A stretch of 64,000 nucleotides of DNA from Cercis canadensis. Lineage: Eukaryota > Streptophyta > Magnoliopsida > Fabales > Fabaceae. The stretch lies in the NCBI GenBank assembly GCA_003255065.1, contig QAOA01008487.1, positions 295,207-359,206 of the forward strand, written 5' to 3'. The position numbers and the translations under genes are program-made. Numbering within the stretch: the stretch's first letter is position 1; each line of letters opens with the position of its first letter. The notes under the pieces were generated by a model. That model was not told where the DNA came from, did not search any database, and worked only from the letters and a program-made list of their open reading frames with translations. Shown piece after piece: positions 20,997-31,444 of this stretch.

Positions 20997-21801
20997 TGTT
21001 GGCCCCAAGGTGTTGTTTTGATGATGAATAAACAAATTCATAAAGTGTACTTGAGCTAAAATGATTTCAGGTTTGAATGATGGTGAAATAAGTTGAGAAG
21101 TCTAAGTTGGAAGTAAAGAATTGACTACTTCTCATATGGGAGTTGACTACTTGGCCTTAGGCAGCCATTTGCATTAGGGTTTGAGCAATTAATTCTCTTC
21201 AACGACAAGAACAGATTTGCGGTTATAAATAAGAGTTCTCAAGGCACTCCAAGACACAAGAGAAGAGACTAAAATCATGCATAGCTATTCTAAGTTTTCT
21301 TTGCCTTATCATGAGATTATTTTCCATAGAGCTTCATCTTTGTAATAAACTCTTTTGAGAGAGATCTCGGTTTTCTATTTTGTTTCATATACAAGGGTTC
21401 TTGTAATAGGAAAATGGCTCCCTGGGTGTGAGATCTGATTCAAGAAAGGGAGAAGATCCTTTGAGAGTCTAGATATAAAGATGGTATCCTCTTAAAAAGG
21501 AGTGTGTGATCACTCACTTTGTAAAGGCTTGCAAGTGCCCGAGATATCTTGCAGAGATAGTGAATATCTTAAGGGTGGCTTGAGCGAGAGGACGTAGGCT
21601 TGGATTTGAGTTGAACCTCTATAAATTATGTGTTTGATCTCTCTATCCTTACTCTCTTTAATTTCTGCACTCTTGGTTATATTGCTTAGATCTAAATTGC
21701 TTTGTTGTTTCTAGATCTAGATCTGTGCATCTTTTGTTTATTTCCAAAAGTTTTTGATCTCCAGATTCACCACCCCTATTGGGTGCTTGCACTGTCTAAT
21801 A
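20997..21801 (+). repeat. Nested copia 5' LTR, 805 bp
   Basis: Matches 25359-26034 over its last 680 bp or so with moderate divergence. It contains GGTTATAAATAAGAGTTCTC as a TATA region. The final CA has become TA (CTAATA against CTAACA in the 3' LTR). Confidence 0.88.
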
Positions 21802-21803
21802 AG

Positions 21804-21815
21804 TGGTATTAGAGC
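21804..21815 (+). other. Primer-binding site (initiator tRNA-Met type)
   Basis: TGGTATTAGAGC, two bases after the LTR end, one base from the standard TGGTATCAGAGC of plant copia elements. Confidence 0.8.
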
Positions 21816-21855
21816 TTGGCTCTTGTTTGAAGGATGTAAAGATCTCCAGAGTAAT

Positions 21856-22848
21856 ATGGCAAGCAGTGTGTTTAACACTTTACCTGAGAGGATGTCAATT
21901 AATCAACCTCTTGGTTTTGATGGAACAAATTATTCTTATTGGAAAACAAAAATGCAATTTTTTTTTATTGAAGGACACAATATTAAACTTTGGGATGTTA
22001 TTAAAAAAGGTCTTTATATTCCTATAAAAGTTGTAAATGGTATTGATGTTGTGAAAGCTAGAGATGAATGGAATGATGATGATCTAAAGAAAATGCAAAT
22101 AAATGCTAGAGCTAAATATTTTATTGTTAGTGCTTTGAACATGAGAGAGTATACTCGAGTATGTCAATGCGAAAGTGCAAAGGAAATATGGGAAGTGCTA
22201 GAAGAAACTCATGAATGAAGTAAGCAAGTCAAACCCACAAGGATCAGCTTGCTTCTTAAAAAATAAGAGACCTTCAAAATGAAGGACAATGAGACGGTAA
22301 GTGAAATGGAAACAAGCTTTAAATCCATTATTAATGAGCTTGCTTCTCTTGGCAAAAAATTTCCTGAAATGGATTACTTGGACAAAATTCTGAGATCCCT
22401 TCCAAAGGATTGGAGAGGAAAAGCGGATGCAATTGAAGAAAATGGGTTAGAATCTAGAACACTCACCTAACTCAAAGGAAGCCTTAAAGCCTATGAATCC
22501 AAAATGGAGCAATGATCAATTGAAGAAAAAGAAGAAGGAAAGAAGAAATCAATTGCCTTTCGAGCATCTACATTAAATCATGAAGAAGAAGATAATGATC
22601 TAGAAATGAAGATGGAGGACTTAGCACTTGTTGCAAGGAAATTTTCAAATTTTGAAAAATTGAACAAGAAAAGAGGTATACCCCCTCTAAAAAGGAACTT
22701 CATCAAATGTGAGAACTTTAAAGATCAATTCACTTACTTTGAATGTCAACAACCTAGGCATATCAAGATAGATTGCCCTCTACTCCAAAGAAGAAGAGAA
22801 AAAGATAGGCATAGATTCAAAGACAAGAGGAAGCTGGCCAAGGAGTGA
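21856..22848 (+). pseudogene. Ty1/copia Gag (UBN2-type), broken
   Basis: The start ATG at 21856 opens a Gag with FDGTNYSYWKTKMQFFF and DVIKKG, typical of plant copia Gag N-termini, then SALNMREYTRVCQCESAKEI. Stops and frame changes occur at 22216, 22468 and 22513. Later parts read KDNETVSEMETSFKSIINEL, LPKDWRGKADAI, EEKEEGKKKSIAFRAS and LALVARKFSNFEKLNK. The zinc knuckle at about 22735-22782 reads YFECQQPRHIKIDC: the first cysteine of the expected CX2CX4HX4C is tyrosine, and the glycine before His is arginine. Not functional. Confidence 0.85.
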
Positions 22849-22894
22849 TGATTCCTCTAGCAACTCGGATGAAGAAGAGGCTCATCTAACATTC

Positions 22895-23460
22895 ATGACT
22901 ATTCACAACATAGAGGTAGATGATTCTAACTCTAAACTTGATGATGATGAGTTACAATCTATCTTTAATGAATTTATGAAGTTGAGAAAGAAGTTTGAGG
23001 CTTCTAAGAAAACAATTTCTTCCTTGGAACATAACATAGAAAATCTCAAAAGAGAAAATGCTTCCTTATTTTCGAAAATTGGAAATCTTGACTCTCAAAG
23101 TGAATCCTCTTCTACTTGTAATTCTTGTGATTCTCTAAAAATCAAAGTTGAGGATTTGACTAACACCCTTGCTTGTTTCACCAAAGGAAGAAACAATTTA
23201 AATGTATTACTTGGGCAACAAATGTGTGTCTTTGATAAAGCTAGTTTGGGATATAATCCCACTAAAAGGCAAAAGTTTTATAAGATTCTTTTTGTTCATG
23301 CCACCATGTCTAGTATTCATTTCAAAACTTGTGATTTTTGTGATAAAAAAGGACATGTCTCTCACTCGTACTCACAAAAGAAATTCTTATGTTGGAGGTA
23401 AGAAGGCATGGGTTCCAAAAGGAACCAAGACTAACCCACAAGGACCAAAAATGATTTAGG
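22895..23460 (+). pseudogene. Coiled-coil Gag-Pol spacer with second zinc-knuckle-like motif
   Basis: The frame 22895-23401 begins with an acidic stretch (VDDSNSKLDDDELQSIFNEF) and a heptad-rich segment (EASKKTISSLEHNIENLKRE), consistent with a coiled coil. It then reads CDFCDKKGHVSHSYSQ, which matches CX2CX4HX4C except that the last cysteine is tyrosine. In the next frame KAWVPKGTKTNPQGPK follows, a typical lead-in to the copia protease. The lead-in is cut by the MITE at 23491. Confidence 0.75.
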
Positions 23461-23490
23461 TACCTAAGGCAAAAATATCAATTTCTTTTT

Positions 23491-24040
23491 GGCTTAATTA
23501 CAATTTTGGTTCCCCTATTTTAACCACTTGAACGTTTTCATACTCCTTCTTTAAAAATGAACTATTGAGTCCCTCTATATTCATAAAATGTACAAATTTA
23601 GTCCATTTATCTTTAAGTCAAAATTTTTAGGTTTATTTTAAGGTGTAAAGTTCTTTGATTCATAATCCCACCATTCAGATTGAAGAGCTACGTCTTGTGA
23701 ATCTTCCCATTAAATTTTAGCTTGAGCTAACGGTGAATAAGCCTAAATTTTTGGTTAGATAAAAATTTATGATTTTGGTATTTTGTGCTGAGTTTCACCG
23801 TCAGATCGAGCTCAAATTTAGTGAGGAGGTTCACAAGATGTAGCCCTTCAATCTGAACGGTGGGATTATGATTCAGAAAACTTTACACCTTGAAATAAAC
23901 CTAAGAATTTTGACTTAAAGATAAATGGACTAAACTTGTACATTTTATGAATATAGAGGGACTCAATAGTTCATTTTTAAAGAAGATGGACTAAAACGTT
24001 CAAGTGATTAAAATAAGGGGACCAAAATTGCAATTAAGCC
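23491..24040. mobile_element. Mutator-like foldback MITE, 550 bp, 9-bp target duplication
   Basis: The ends are long imperfect inverted repeats: GGCTTAATTACAATTTTGGT on the left and, as reverse complement, AATTGCAATTTTGGTCCCC-type sequence on the right. The repeats extend far inward, for example AATGAACTATTGAGTCCC versus GGGACTCAATAGTTCATT. It is flanked by TTTCTTTTT at 23482-23490 and 24041-24049. A 9-bp duplication with long terminal inverted repeats is characteristic of Mutator-like elements. It encodes no transposase. It sits between the Gag-Pol spacer and the protease of the nested copia, so it is the youngest insertion of this nest. Confidence 0.88.
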
Positions 24041-24049
24041 TTTCTTTTT

Positions 24050-25358
24050 TAGGTTTGCCTCAAAGCCAAAAATGAGAAATGGTATTTGGATAGTAGATGC
24101 TCTAGACACATGACAAGTGACCAATCCAAATTCACTTCTATCACTCCTAGGGATGAAGGAAGTGTTACTTTTGGCGACAATAAAAGAGACAACATAATTG
24201 ATATAGGTAAAGTGGGTAAATCTCCTTCCTCATCAATTGATAATGTATTATTAGTAGATGGTCTCAAGCACAACTTGCTTAGCATTAGCCAATTGTGTGA
24301 CAAAGGCAATAAAGTTGTTTTTGACTCTAATTGTTGCACAATTGTTGGCAAATATGATAATCAAGTTAGGCTTATTGGTCATAGAATTGATAATGCTTAT
24401 ATGATTGATGTGGATAATGTTCCTTCTTCTAATGTTAAATGTTTGATGAGCATGAATGATGAGTCTTGGGTTTGGCATAGAAGACTAGCACATGTAAGCA
24501 TGGACTTACTCTCTAAGCTTGCAAAACGCAACCTAGTTGTTGGATTGCCTAAACTAAGGTTTGAAAAGGACAAGCTATGTGACGCATGCCAAAAGGGTAA
24601 GAAAACAATGTCTTCTTTCCAATCCAAGAATGTGGTAACTACTTCTCAATCCCTTGAACTTTTACATATGAATTTATTTGGTCCTACAAGAACAATGAGT
24701 TTTGGAGGTAGCCATTATGCTATTGTAATTGTTGGTGATTAATTTATATTTACTTGGACTCTATTTCTTGCTCATAAACATCAAGCATTTCATGCATTTA
24801 CCAATCTTGCTAAATCAATTCAAAATGAAAAAGGAACCACCATAGTTAATATTAGTAGCGACCATGGTGGTGAGTTTGAAAATCATGATTTCATGAATTT
24901 TTGTGATGAGCATGGCATGAAGCATAACTTTTCAGCTCCAATAACTCTACAGCAAAATTGTGTTGTAAGAAAAAAACCGAAGCTTAGAAGACATGGCAAG
25001 GACAATACTAAATGATGGCAACCTTCATAAGTACTTTTGGGCTTGCTATGTAATGAATAGAGCATTGATAATGCCAATTTTGAAGAAAACACCTTATGAG
25101 CTATACAAGGAAAGAAAACCAAACATGTAACATCTTCATATATTTGGATGTAAATGCTTTGTTCACAACAATGGTAAGGAAAACTTGGGTAAGTTTAATA
25201 ACAAAGCAGATGAAGGTATTTTTCTTGCCTACTATTTGCATAGTAAAGCATTTAGAGTTTATAACAAAAGAGCTATGGACATTGAGGAATCTATTCATGT
25301 TGTATTTGATAAAACTAACTCTCTTAATCCAAGAAAGTATGATGATGAAGCTGTAGAT
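24050..25358 (+). pseudogene. Ty1/copia protease and integrase, broken
   Basis: The protease starts near 24070 with EKWYLDSRCSRHMTSD; the catalytic DSG triad reads DSR, which should abolish activity. Then come GKVGKSPSSSIDNVLLVDGL, LLSISQLCDKG and the pre-integrase region VWHRRLAHVSMDLL with LCDACQKGKK. The integrase core follows: a stop after IVIVGD at 24740, SSDHGGEFENHDF, and LQQNCVV where the family has a VER(K)NR motif, here frameshifted. The last recognisable part is DEGIFLAYYLHSKAFRVYNK and IHVVFDKTN, after which the frame runs directly into the 3' LTR. RT and RNase H are deleted. Confidence 0.88.
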
Positions 25359-26034
25359 GACTACCTCTCATATGGGAGTCGACTACTTGGCCCTGGGTAG
25401 CCGTTTGCATTAGGGTTTGAGCAATTAATTCTCTCCAACGGCTAGAACTAATTTGCGGCTATAAATAGGAGTTCTCAAGACACTCCAAGACACAAGAGAA
25501 GAGACTAAAAACATGTATAGCTATTCTAAGTTTTCTTCGTCTTTATCATGAGATTATTCTCCATAGAGCTTTATCTTTGTAATCAACTCTTTTGAGAAAG
25601 ATATGGGTTTTCTATTTTGTTTCATATACAAGGGTTCTTGTAATAGCGAAGTGGTTCCTTAGGTGTTAGATATAATTCAAGAAAAGGGAGAGGATCCCTT
25701 GAGAGTCTAGATATAGAGGTGATATCCTCTTGAAAAAGGAGTGTGTGATCACTCACTTTGTAAAGGCTTGCAAGTGCTCGAGAAATCTTGCAAAGATAGT
25801 GAATAGCTCAAGGATGGCTTGAGCGAGAGGAGATAGACATGGATTGGAGCCGAACCTCTATAAATTCTATGTTTGATCTCTCTATCCTTACTCTCTTTAA
25901 TTTTTGCACTCTTGCTTATATTGCTTAGATCTAAATTACTTTATTATTTTTAGATATGTGCATCTCTTGTTTATTTCCAAAAGTTTTTTTATCTCCCAAT
26001 TCACTCCCTTCTTGGGTGCTTGCACTGTCTAACA
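25359..26034 (+). repeat. Nested copia 3' LTR, 5'-truncated
   Basis: 676 bp matching 21123-21801. The first 126 bp or so of the LTR are missing, lost with the RT and RNase H region. It ends GTCTAACA before the CCATA duplication. Confidence 0.88.
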
Positions 26035-26154
26035 CCATATAGGGTCTGCATAAATTCAATTCTAAGAAATATATGAAAGTAATCCCAAATCAATCATCTC
26101 AAACTCATGCTTCATAGCCCTTTTAAATTCTTCAATCATGCTCAGATTGTTGCT
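26035..26154 (-). pseudogene. Ty1/copia RT fragment, continuation of 20165-20996
   Basis: The minus strand reads SNNLSMIEEFKRAMKHEFEM and IDLGLLSYI, then after a frame change EFMQTLY, which joins GIFVCQKKY at 20990 across the nested element. The sequence just downstream of the RT catalytic box is therefore present, but the box itself is cut off at 26154, where another LTR element begins. The split codon shows that the second element also inserted into this copia RT. Confidence 0.85.
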
Positions 26155-26504
26155 TGTTATTAATAGTGAAAATTAATAGTTTTTGTAATTCATTGCTTTT
26201 GATCCTGATTTGTTTGCCTTGGGGTAGGATCTTCTCCAATATAATGACTCTAAGATATTTAGAAAGAAGAACAACAGATGCAGAAATAAAATGGTGGTGA
26301 ATTGATTGAAAGAGAAAAAAATACATTAATCGAAATAAGAACTGATACAACCGAAGCACAATCTGATGCAGATGTGCATCAAGAAACTACAACTAGAACT
26401 ACTCCTAGGAAAAGAAGAGAAAAAAAAAAAGTAAGATAAAATGAAAACGAGTAATTTTTGTGTTTAAGAATGATTGGAATCCTTCTCCTTGAGCTTTCTT
26501 TTGG

Positions 26505-26512
26505 TATATATA
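26505..26512 (-). promoter_or_regulatory. TATA box of the LTR at 26155-27234
   Basis: On the minus strand GGGCCTATATATACCAAAAG, with a TATATATA core, lies about 720 bp into the LTR, a plausible U3/R border with about 350 bp of R-U5 remaining. Confidence 0.5.
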
Positions 26513-26580
26513 GGCCCTCCCACCTTCAACTATTTGCTTGCATGTTTGACATTTGTCTTTCTGCATGCGTGACACTTGTT

Positions 26581-26840
26581 CGAACTTTCAACTAATCCCT
26601 CGCATGCGCGACACCTGGAGCATCACATTCTTCGTACCATTTGCATTATGGGGATCATGGTGACCGTTTCATACTCTTAGCACACGTTCTTAAAGGCTTT
26701 CAGCCACGTTCGAACTTTCAACTTATCCCTTGCATGTGCGATACCTAGAGCATCACGTTCTCTGTATCATTTGCATTATGGGAATCATGGTGATCGTTTT
26801 GAACTATCAACACACATTCTTAATGGCTTTCATCCATGTT
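26581..26840. repeat. 130-bp tandem repeat, two units
   Basis: CGAACTTTCAACTAATCCCT at 26581 recurs at 26711 as CGAACTTTCAACTTATCCCT, and the following CATTTGCATTATGGG-GATCATGGTGA and ACACGTTCTTAA-GGCTTTCA phrases recur in step. Shorter partial copies of the GGCTTTC-CCAC-TTCGAA phrase continue to about 26945. Confidence 0.75.
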
Positions 26841-27234
26841 CAAACTTCCATATTTTCAATGTATGTTCTCAATGGCCTTTAACCACGTTCAAACTTTCGT
26901 ATTTTCAGTGCACGTGCTTATTGGCTTTCCACCACATTCGAATTGTTAGCCGCGTTCCATGTTTTTGGTGAATTTCCCTTTTCCATATGTGCATGCCTTC
27001 AAACACCCACAATTGGCTTCAAATTAATTCTTCAAAAACTTCCAAAAGGATAATTCCTATATCCCAAAGGATCATTGACTATGGGCTAAAATCTCTCCAA
27101 CTTCAGTCCACCTTTCCTCATCAATTATCCACTTTTCAAATTCTGGAGAATATCCCAATTTTATCATGACCTAAAATTGGAGTTTAATTCCCAAGGGACT
27201 CTTCAAATTTCAAAATTAAAATTTTGTGATAACA

Positions 27235-27249
27235 ATTGCCCCCTTTTGA
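27235..27249 (-). other. Polypurine tract
   Basis: On the minus strand TCAAAAGGGGGCAAT directly precedes the TGTTATC LTR start. It shows that the internal region of this element lies to the right, at higher coordinates. Confidence 0.75.
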
Positions 27250-27521
27250 TGCTTGATTTAATGATAATAATCCAATTAAATTAAGCATTAAATAAGACAT
27301 GGTTTATCACCTTCCTTGATATATGTATTATCCCATCGATTCTTGCACTTGGTGATTATCTTCCTCCTGATTTTTTGCACAAGCCTCTCACACACAAACT
27401 TAGTGGGCCGAACATCTCTTTTACTTATGTAGATTGTATAAAATCCTTACTTTTCCTCATCTCTCCACCTTCACCTCTCTTTTATGCCTTAACCATTCTT
27501 CCTCTGTATCTCAGCTCTCCA

Positions 27522-28771
27522 ATGGTGTCTTTCTTGTTCTCCAAATTATATCAAGAATTGGCCCCATCTCTTACTTCAGCATTCTTTTTGAATGAAGCGA
27601 TCAAACCATGCTTTACCTTTCCCAAAGAGCTACAAGATAAGTATGAAGAAGTTCTAATTGCTTTGGAGTCCAACCTAGTGCAAACTCAAATAGTTCTCTC
27701 CCTTGCTGATTCTAAGGCTTTTTTCGGTCCCATTTATAGCACCTATGTCGAATAAAGGACAAAAGTGAAAGACATTTCTTATGAACCATTTATCTTGGAG
27801 ATGATAATCTCTTAATATGCGAAAAAGAGATTCACATTACTCCTTGGGTTTATGCTTCCTTAATGTTTAGGCCATATCCTGATTTCAAATTGACGTAAGG
27901 AAACAAGTACGTCGCATGGCTTGATAGAGTCCAAAAATCGAAGGCAAATATGTGGAAAGAACTAGAGATTTTTGATTGCATTCAGCTGAGTTGAATTTCC
28001 ATTCAAAAGCGTTGAAGCTTGCTCAATACTGCCCTTCACTTTTGGTCTTCAACTACCAACATACTAATTTTGCCATGTGGGATGTTAACACCAACTCTTT
28101 GGGATGTTCTCAATATTACCGGTCTTCCAATCGATGGTGAGATTTGTTCTCCCACTTTGGATTTCAAAACTAAATACCCTTTTTTCGATTAAGAACCTAG
28201 AAAGACAAACCCTCGGTGGGCCTCTTATTCAAACTTCATCAAAGCCTACAATCCTTGGTTAGTGACTCTGAGCACATTGCGTTTCTCTTGTTTTGGCTCA
28301 ACAGGTTTTTGATTTGTGTTCAAGGAGTTAAGGTTGCCATCACAATCTTTCCTTTGGCAAAAATCCTTCACTCGAGGAGAAAGATAGCTCTTGATTCATT
28401 CATTCTAGCTAATTTATACCAGTCTCTGAATGATAGAAAAGTGGATATCCAAGATAAAGGAAACATCACTAATTATAATGGACCCCTATGAATCTTTCAC
28501 TTATGGATATCAACTTACTTTTCAGAGCTTTTCAAATACGAAAGACCCAAGGATGGTGCTCTTGGGGAATTACTTTGGCAACTTTGACAACTCGCAACCA
28601 AGATGACTACTCCTTTGAAGCTTTTGTCTATTATTTGTGTTTCTTTAGTACTCCCTCCCATCGACCATCTTTCTATATTTTTGAAAGAAAACTAAACAAG
28701 AATGGTTGGGGAATGAAACTTGGGATGGAGAGATTGCAAAACTCTTATCCAAATGGCTTCGAGAAATTGTG
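27522..28771 (+). pseudogene. Plant mobile domain (PMD, PF10536-type) gene, degenerate, antisense to its LTR element
   Basis: Plus-strand frames, broken by stops and shifts, line up with the plant mobile domain. In order: MVSFLFSKLYQELAPSL (27522), WKELEIFDCIQLS then ISIQKR-SLLNTALHFWSSTT (about 27955-28060), CGMLTPTLWDVLNITGLPID (about 28075), WASYSNFIKAYNPWL (about 28215), DSEHIAFLLFWLNRFLI (about 28255), ITIFPLAKILH and RKIALDSFILANLYQSLNDR (about 28340-28440), and GPLWIFHLW-ISTYFSELFKY (about 28480). PMD proteins such as Arabidopsis MAIL1 act in silencing and genome stability, and the domain is also known from plant transposons. The gene lies between a minus-strand polypurine tract/LTR and the LTR at 28820, antisense to the former. 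At least five disruptions are visible, so it is a relic. The family call is from recognised motifs, not a search. Confidence 0.7.
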
Positions 28772-28819
28772 ATGTATTTGGCGTCAAATTTTGTACCCTA
28801 GAAGACTTCCTTGTGGAAT

Positions 28820-31326
28820 TGTCATAACATACTCAAAGGCAGCTGCGATGCAGATGGTCGACCAAATTTAATAAAAATAGGAGTCGCCACCAATTCTTTT
28901 AGAAAGTAGGGTACAATTAGAAACCCTTTTTATTTTATTTTTTTAAATGGTCTACATACTAGAGATTGGTTCGGGAGTATGTTTATGCTTGGGGAAGGTG
29001 TTAGACACCCTACAACATCTGTCTAAATACGGTTACCCTAAATTAGCTATGCAACGAATAAGACAAAATGTGACCAAAACCATACTTTATTTATTCTTAA
29101 AATAAACATTACATTCACTAATCAATGACAGAAAATAAACATAACATGCATGAATTCTAACGAGTTCAAAATCCTTCCATATGTTCCTCACATATTGTAC
29201 CAGTCTAGGTGGCGCTTATCTTTGTCTAGGTTATATAAAATAGACTCATCCCATATAGGACCGAGTCAATCTTATTATTCCATGATAGATAAAGAGCCTA
29301 TGAATTTTGTAAACCTTAATAATAATTCCTAAATGTTATGCCTGATGATACAAAGATTAGGGAATGGGGACTGAAATACAAATGTAAAGCAGTGATGAAA
29401 TAATCTTCAAGTTCCAAATTATCGATTAGTCCTTCAAGATCAAATTCTCAACTTGCCAAAATCTTCAAGTATCAACATTGAAAGCTGAAGGAAGAAGGTC
29501 CAAACATGAAAAGTGAATGTAAGTCACAATATCAAATCAAACATTGATAAAATTAAACCCAACTAATCAACATTTTAACATCAAAATAGTGACCAAAATG
29601 AACCTAAACACTAATCACTTTAAGGTCAAAATAGTGACCGAAAATAAATCCAAACAACTACTAAACATGCCTAGAATAGTAAGGATAAATATGCCAAAAT
29701 AGTAAGGTAATTACACGTAAAACAGCAGAAAAAATATGTTAATAGTAACAGAAAAATTCACAAAACAGTGAGAAAAAATGCATAGAACAGCTGCATGAAG
29801 GCATAGCAAAATAATAGTGAAAATAGGCCAAGGCAGCAACAATGATATAGAAATAGATAGTCATATTCAAACTAAAATTAGGAGCAGTGGAGATATGAAA
29901 AAATTTGAAAATTACACATATTGAAGACACACGTCTTATGGTTTTAACAATACAATAATCACTTAAATCGGAGCGTTGTAGTTCCAATTAGAAAATAAAA
30001 ACTGAGGGCTGCCAGAGAAAACTGACAAGCCCTACAACACAGAAAAACAAACAAATTTAAATACAAACTGAGAATAGGAGAAAGGGAATTTTGCTTTGAA
30101 ACTTTTATACATGAGAGGCACGCATGTCCTAGTTCTAATGAGATAAAAAATATTTAAATTGCAATTCTGTAGCTCCATTTAGAAATTCAAAAGCAAAGGT
30201 TGCTAGAGAAGACTGACAGACCCGAAACAATAGAAAAATAATCAAATTCAAAGAAACATGGGAGCAAGGGAAAGAGGATCTAGCCATGAAATTTTGATAT
30301 ATAATAAGAATATGTCTCCCGGTTCTAACAAAGCAAGATTCACTCAAATTGGAGCTTTGTAGTTCTATCTAGAAAACAAAAATGGAGGGTTGCTAGGGAA
30401 TACTGACAGCCCTGAAATAGCAAAAAAATAATCAAATTCAAATAAACACTGGGAATAGAAAAAAGGGAATTTGGCTATGAAAATTTAGGAATCCAACACC
30501 ATGGGTACCTTAGAACCATAAAAATCAATTTCAAACTCTATTAAACTATACGATGATCAAGAAATTCAGTATATTCATTCATACATAGCAACAAATAGAT
30601 AAATTATCCACACATGAGTTCAAATAACAACAGTAAAGATGAGAGGATATGAAAGATATTACCTTTTTAGAATAAATTTGATGGAGAATCATACCTTCTT
30701 CTCTCTTTAGCTCTCTCACTTTCTCCCAAGTTTCTTCCTTTTATATTTTTTCTCCTCTTTTTTCTCTTCTTGCCCTCTTGAGCTCTCTATTTCTGATATT
30801 CTCTTTCTCTTGCTTCTTCAGCCCTTTCTCTATTTCTCTCCTTTTTTGCTCTCTTCAACTCTCATTCTCTTTCCCTTCTTTTCTCCTTCTTTTTGCCGAT
30901 CCCCTATTTTTAATTTGCTTTCTTACTTTTCTAATTACTTATTCATTTAATAGAAATAAGGTACACCAACTTGAACCAATAAGAAATGAGGGAAATCCAT
31001 TCATTGTTCTCTCATTAGTCCTCCTAGATCTAATTATGTAAAAATTTATTAACAAAATTTATTTTCTATTTTTTTTGTTTATTTACTATTTGCAAAAATC
31101 TAAATAGTAATGGATTTGAGAAATGGGCTAGATAAAAAAATGGGCTAGATTAACAATGGATTAGGCTAAGGTGGTAAGATTAGGTTTTGCTTTATTACAA
31201 TGGGATAAATAAAAATATAAAAAACAATAATAAAAAATTAAGAGCTTTCATCTTTACAAAAGTCATCATTCATCATTTTTTTTTATACCACGAAAAAAAA
31301 TATCCGGACAGTATACGGTGTCTACA
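28820..31326 (-). repeat. 3' LTR of a Tat/Ogre-type gypsy element, 2507 bp
   Basis: On the minus strand it begins TGTAGACACCGTATACTGTC at 31326 and ends GAGTATGTTATGACA at 28820. It aligns by landmarks along its length to the plus-strand LTR 35017-37400 (AGCTCTTAATTTTTTATTAT, TTAGCCTAATCCATTGTTA, GGTGTCTAACACC near its 3' end). A polypurine-type GATGGGCAAC precedes it at 31327. It contains a long pyrimidine-rich tract on the plus strand (30690-30900), which is purine-rich on the sense strand, as in the other LTR. It abuts the plant mobile domain relic at 28819. The plus-strand frames at 29150, 30778 and 31187 lie inside the LTR and are not genes. Confidence 0.82.
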
Positions 31327-31444
31327 GTTGCCCATCTTTACGCGTTTTCTTATAGAAAAACATGCTAATCTCTCGCTTGTTGTGTTTTTTTCTATAAGAA
31401 ACATGTAAACCCAAAACATGAGTATTTTATCCGGAGCACCCGAA

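Larger units (their letters stand above)
20997..26034 (+). mobile_element. Nested SIRE-like Ty1/copia element with target duplication CCATA
   Basis: It starts TGTTGGCCCC and ends GTCTAACA, and is flanked by CCATA at 20992-20996 and 26035-26039. On the minus strand the interrupted host copia reads EFMQTLY to the right and GIFVCQKKY to the left, restoring one RT frame. Contents in order: 5' LTR, primer-binding site, Gag, a coiled-coil region, a MITE, protease, integrase, then a deletion that removes RT, RNase H and the first 126 bp or so of the 3' LTR. The Gag layout with an acidic coiled-coil between two zinc-knuckle-like motifs resembles the SIRE lineage; that assignment is from memory of the family. 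Confidence 0.9.
26155..27234 (-). repeat. 3' LTR of a minus-strand LTR retrotransposon, 1080 bp
   Basis: On the minus strand it starts TGTTATCACAAAATTTT at 27234, directly after a polypurine tract, and ends TTAATAACA at 26155, giving the short terminal inverted repeat TGTTAT/ATAACA. It abuts the copia RT fragment. A degenerate 130-bp tandem repeat lies inside it (26581-26840). The short frames at 26771-27169 and 26132-26359 are not accepted as genes. Confidence 0.7.
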
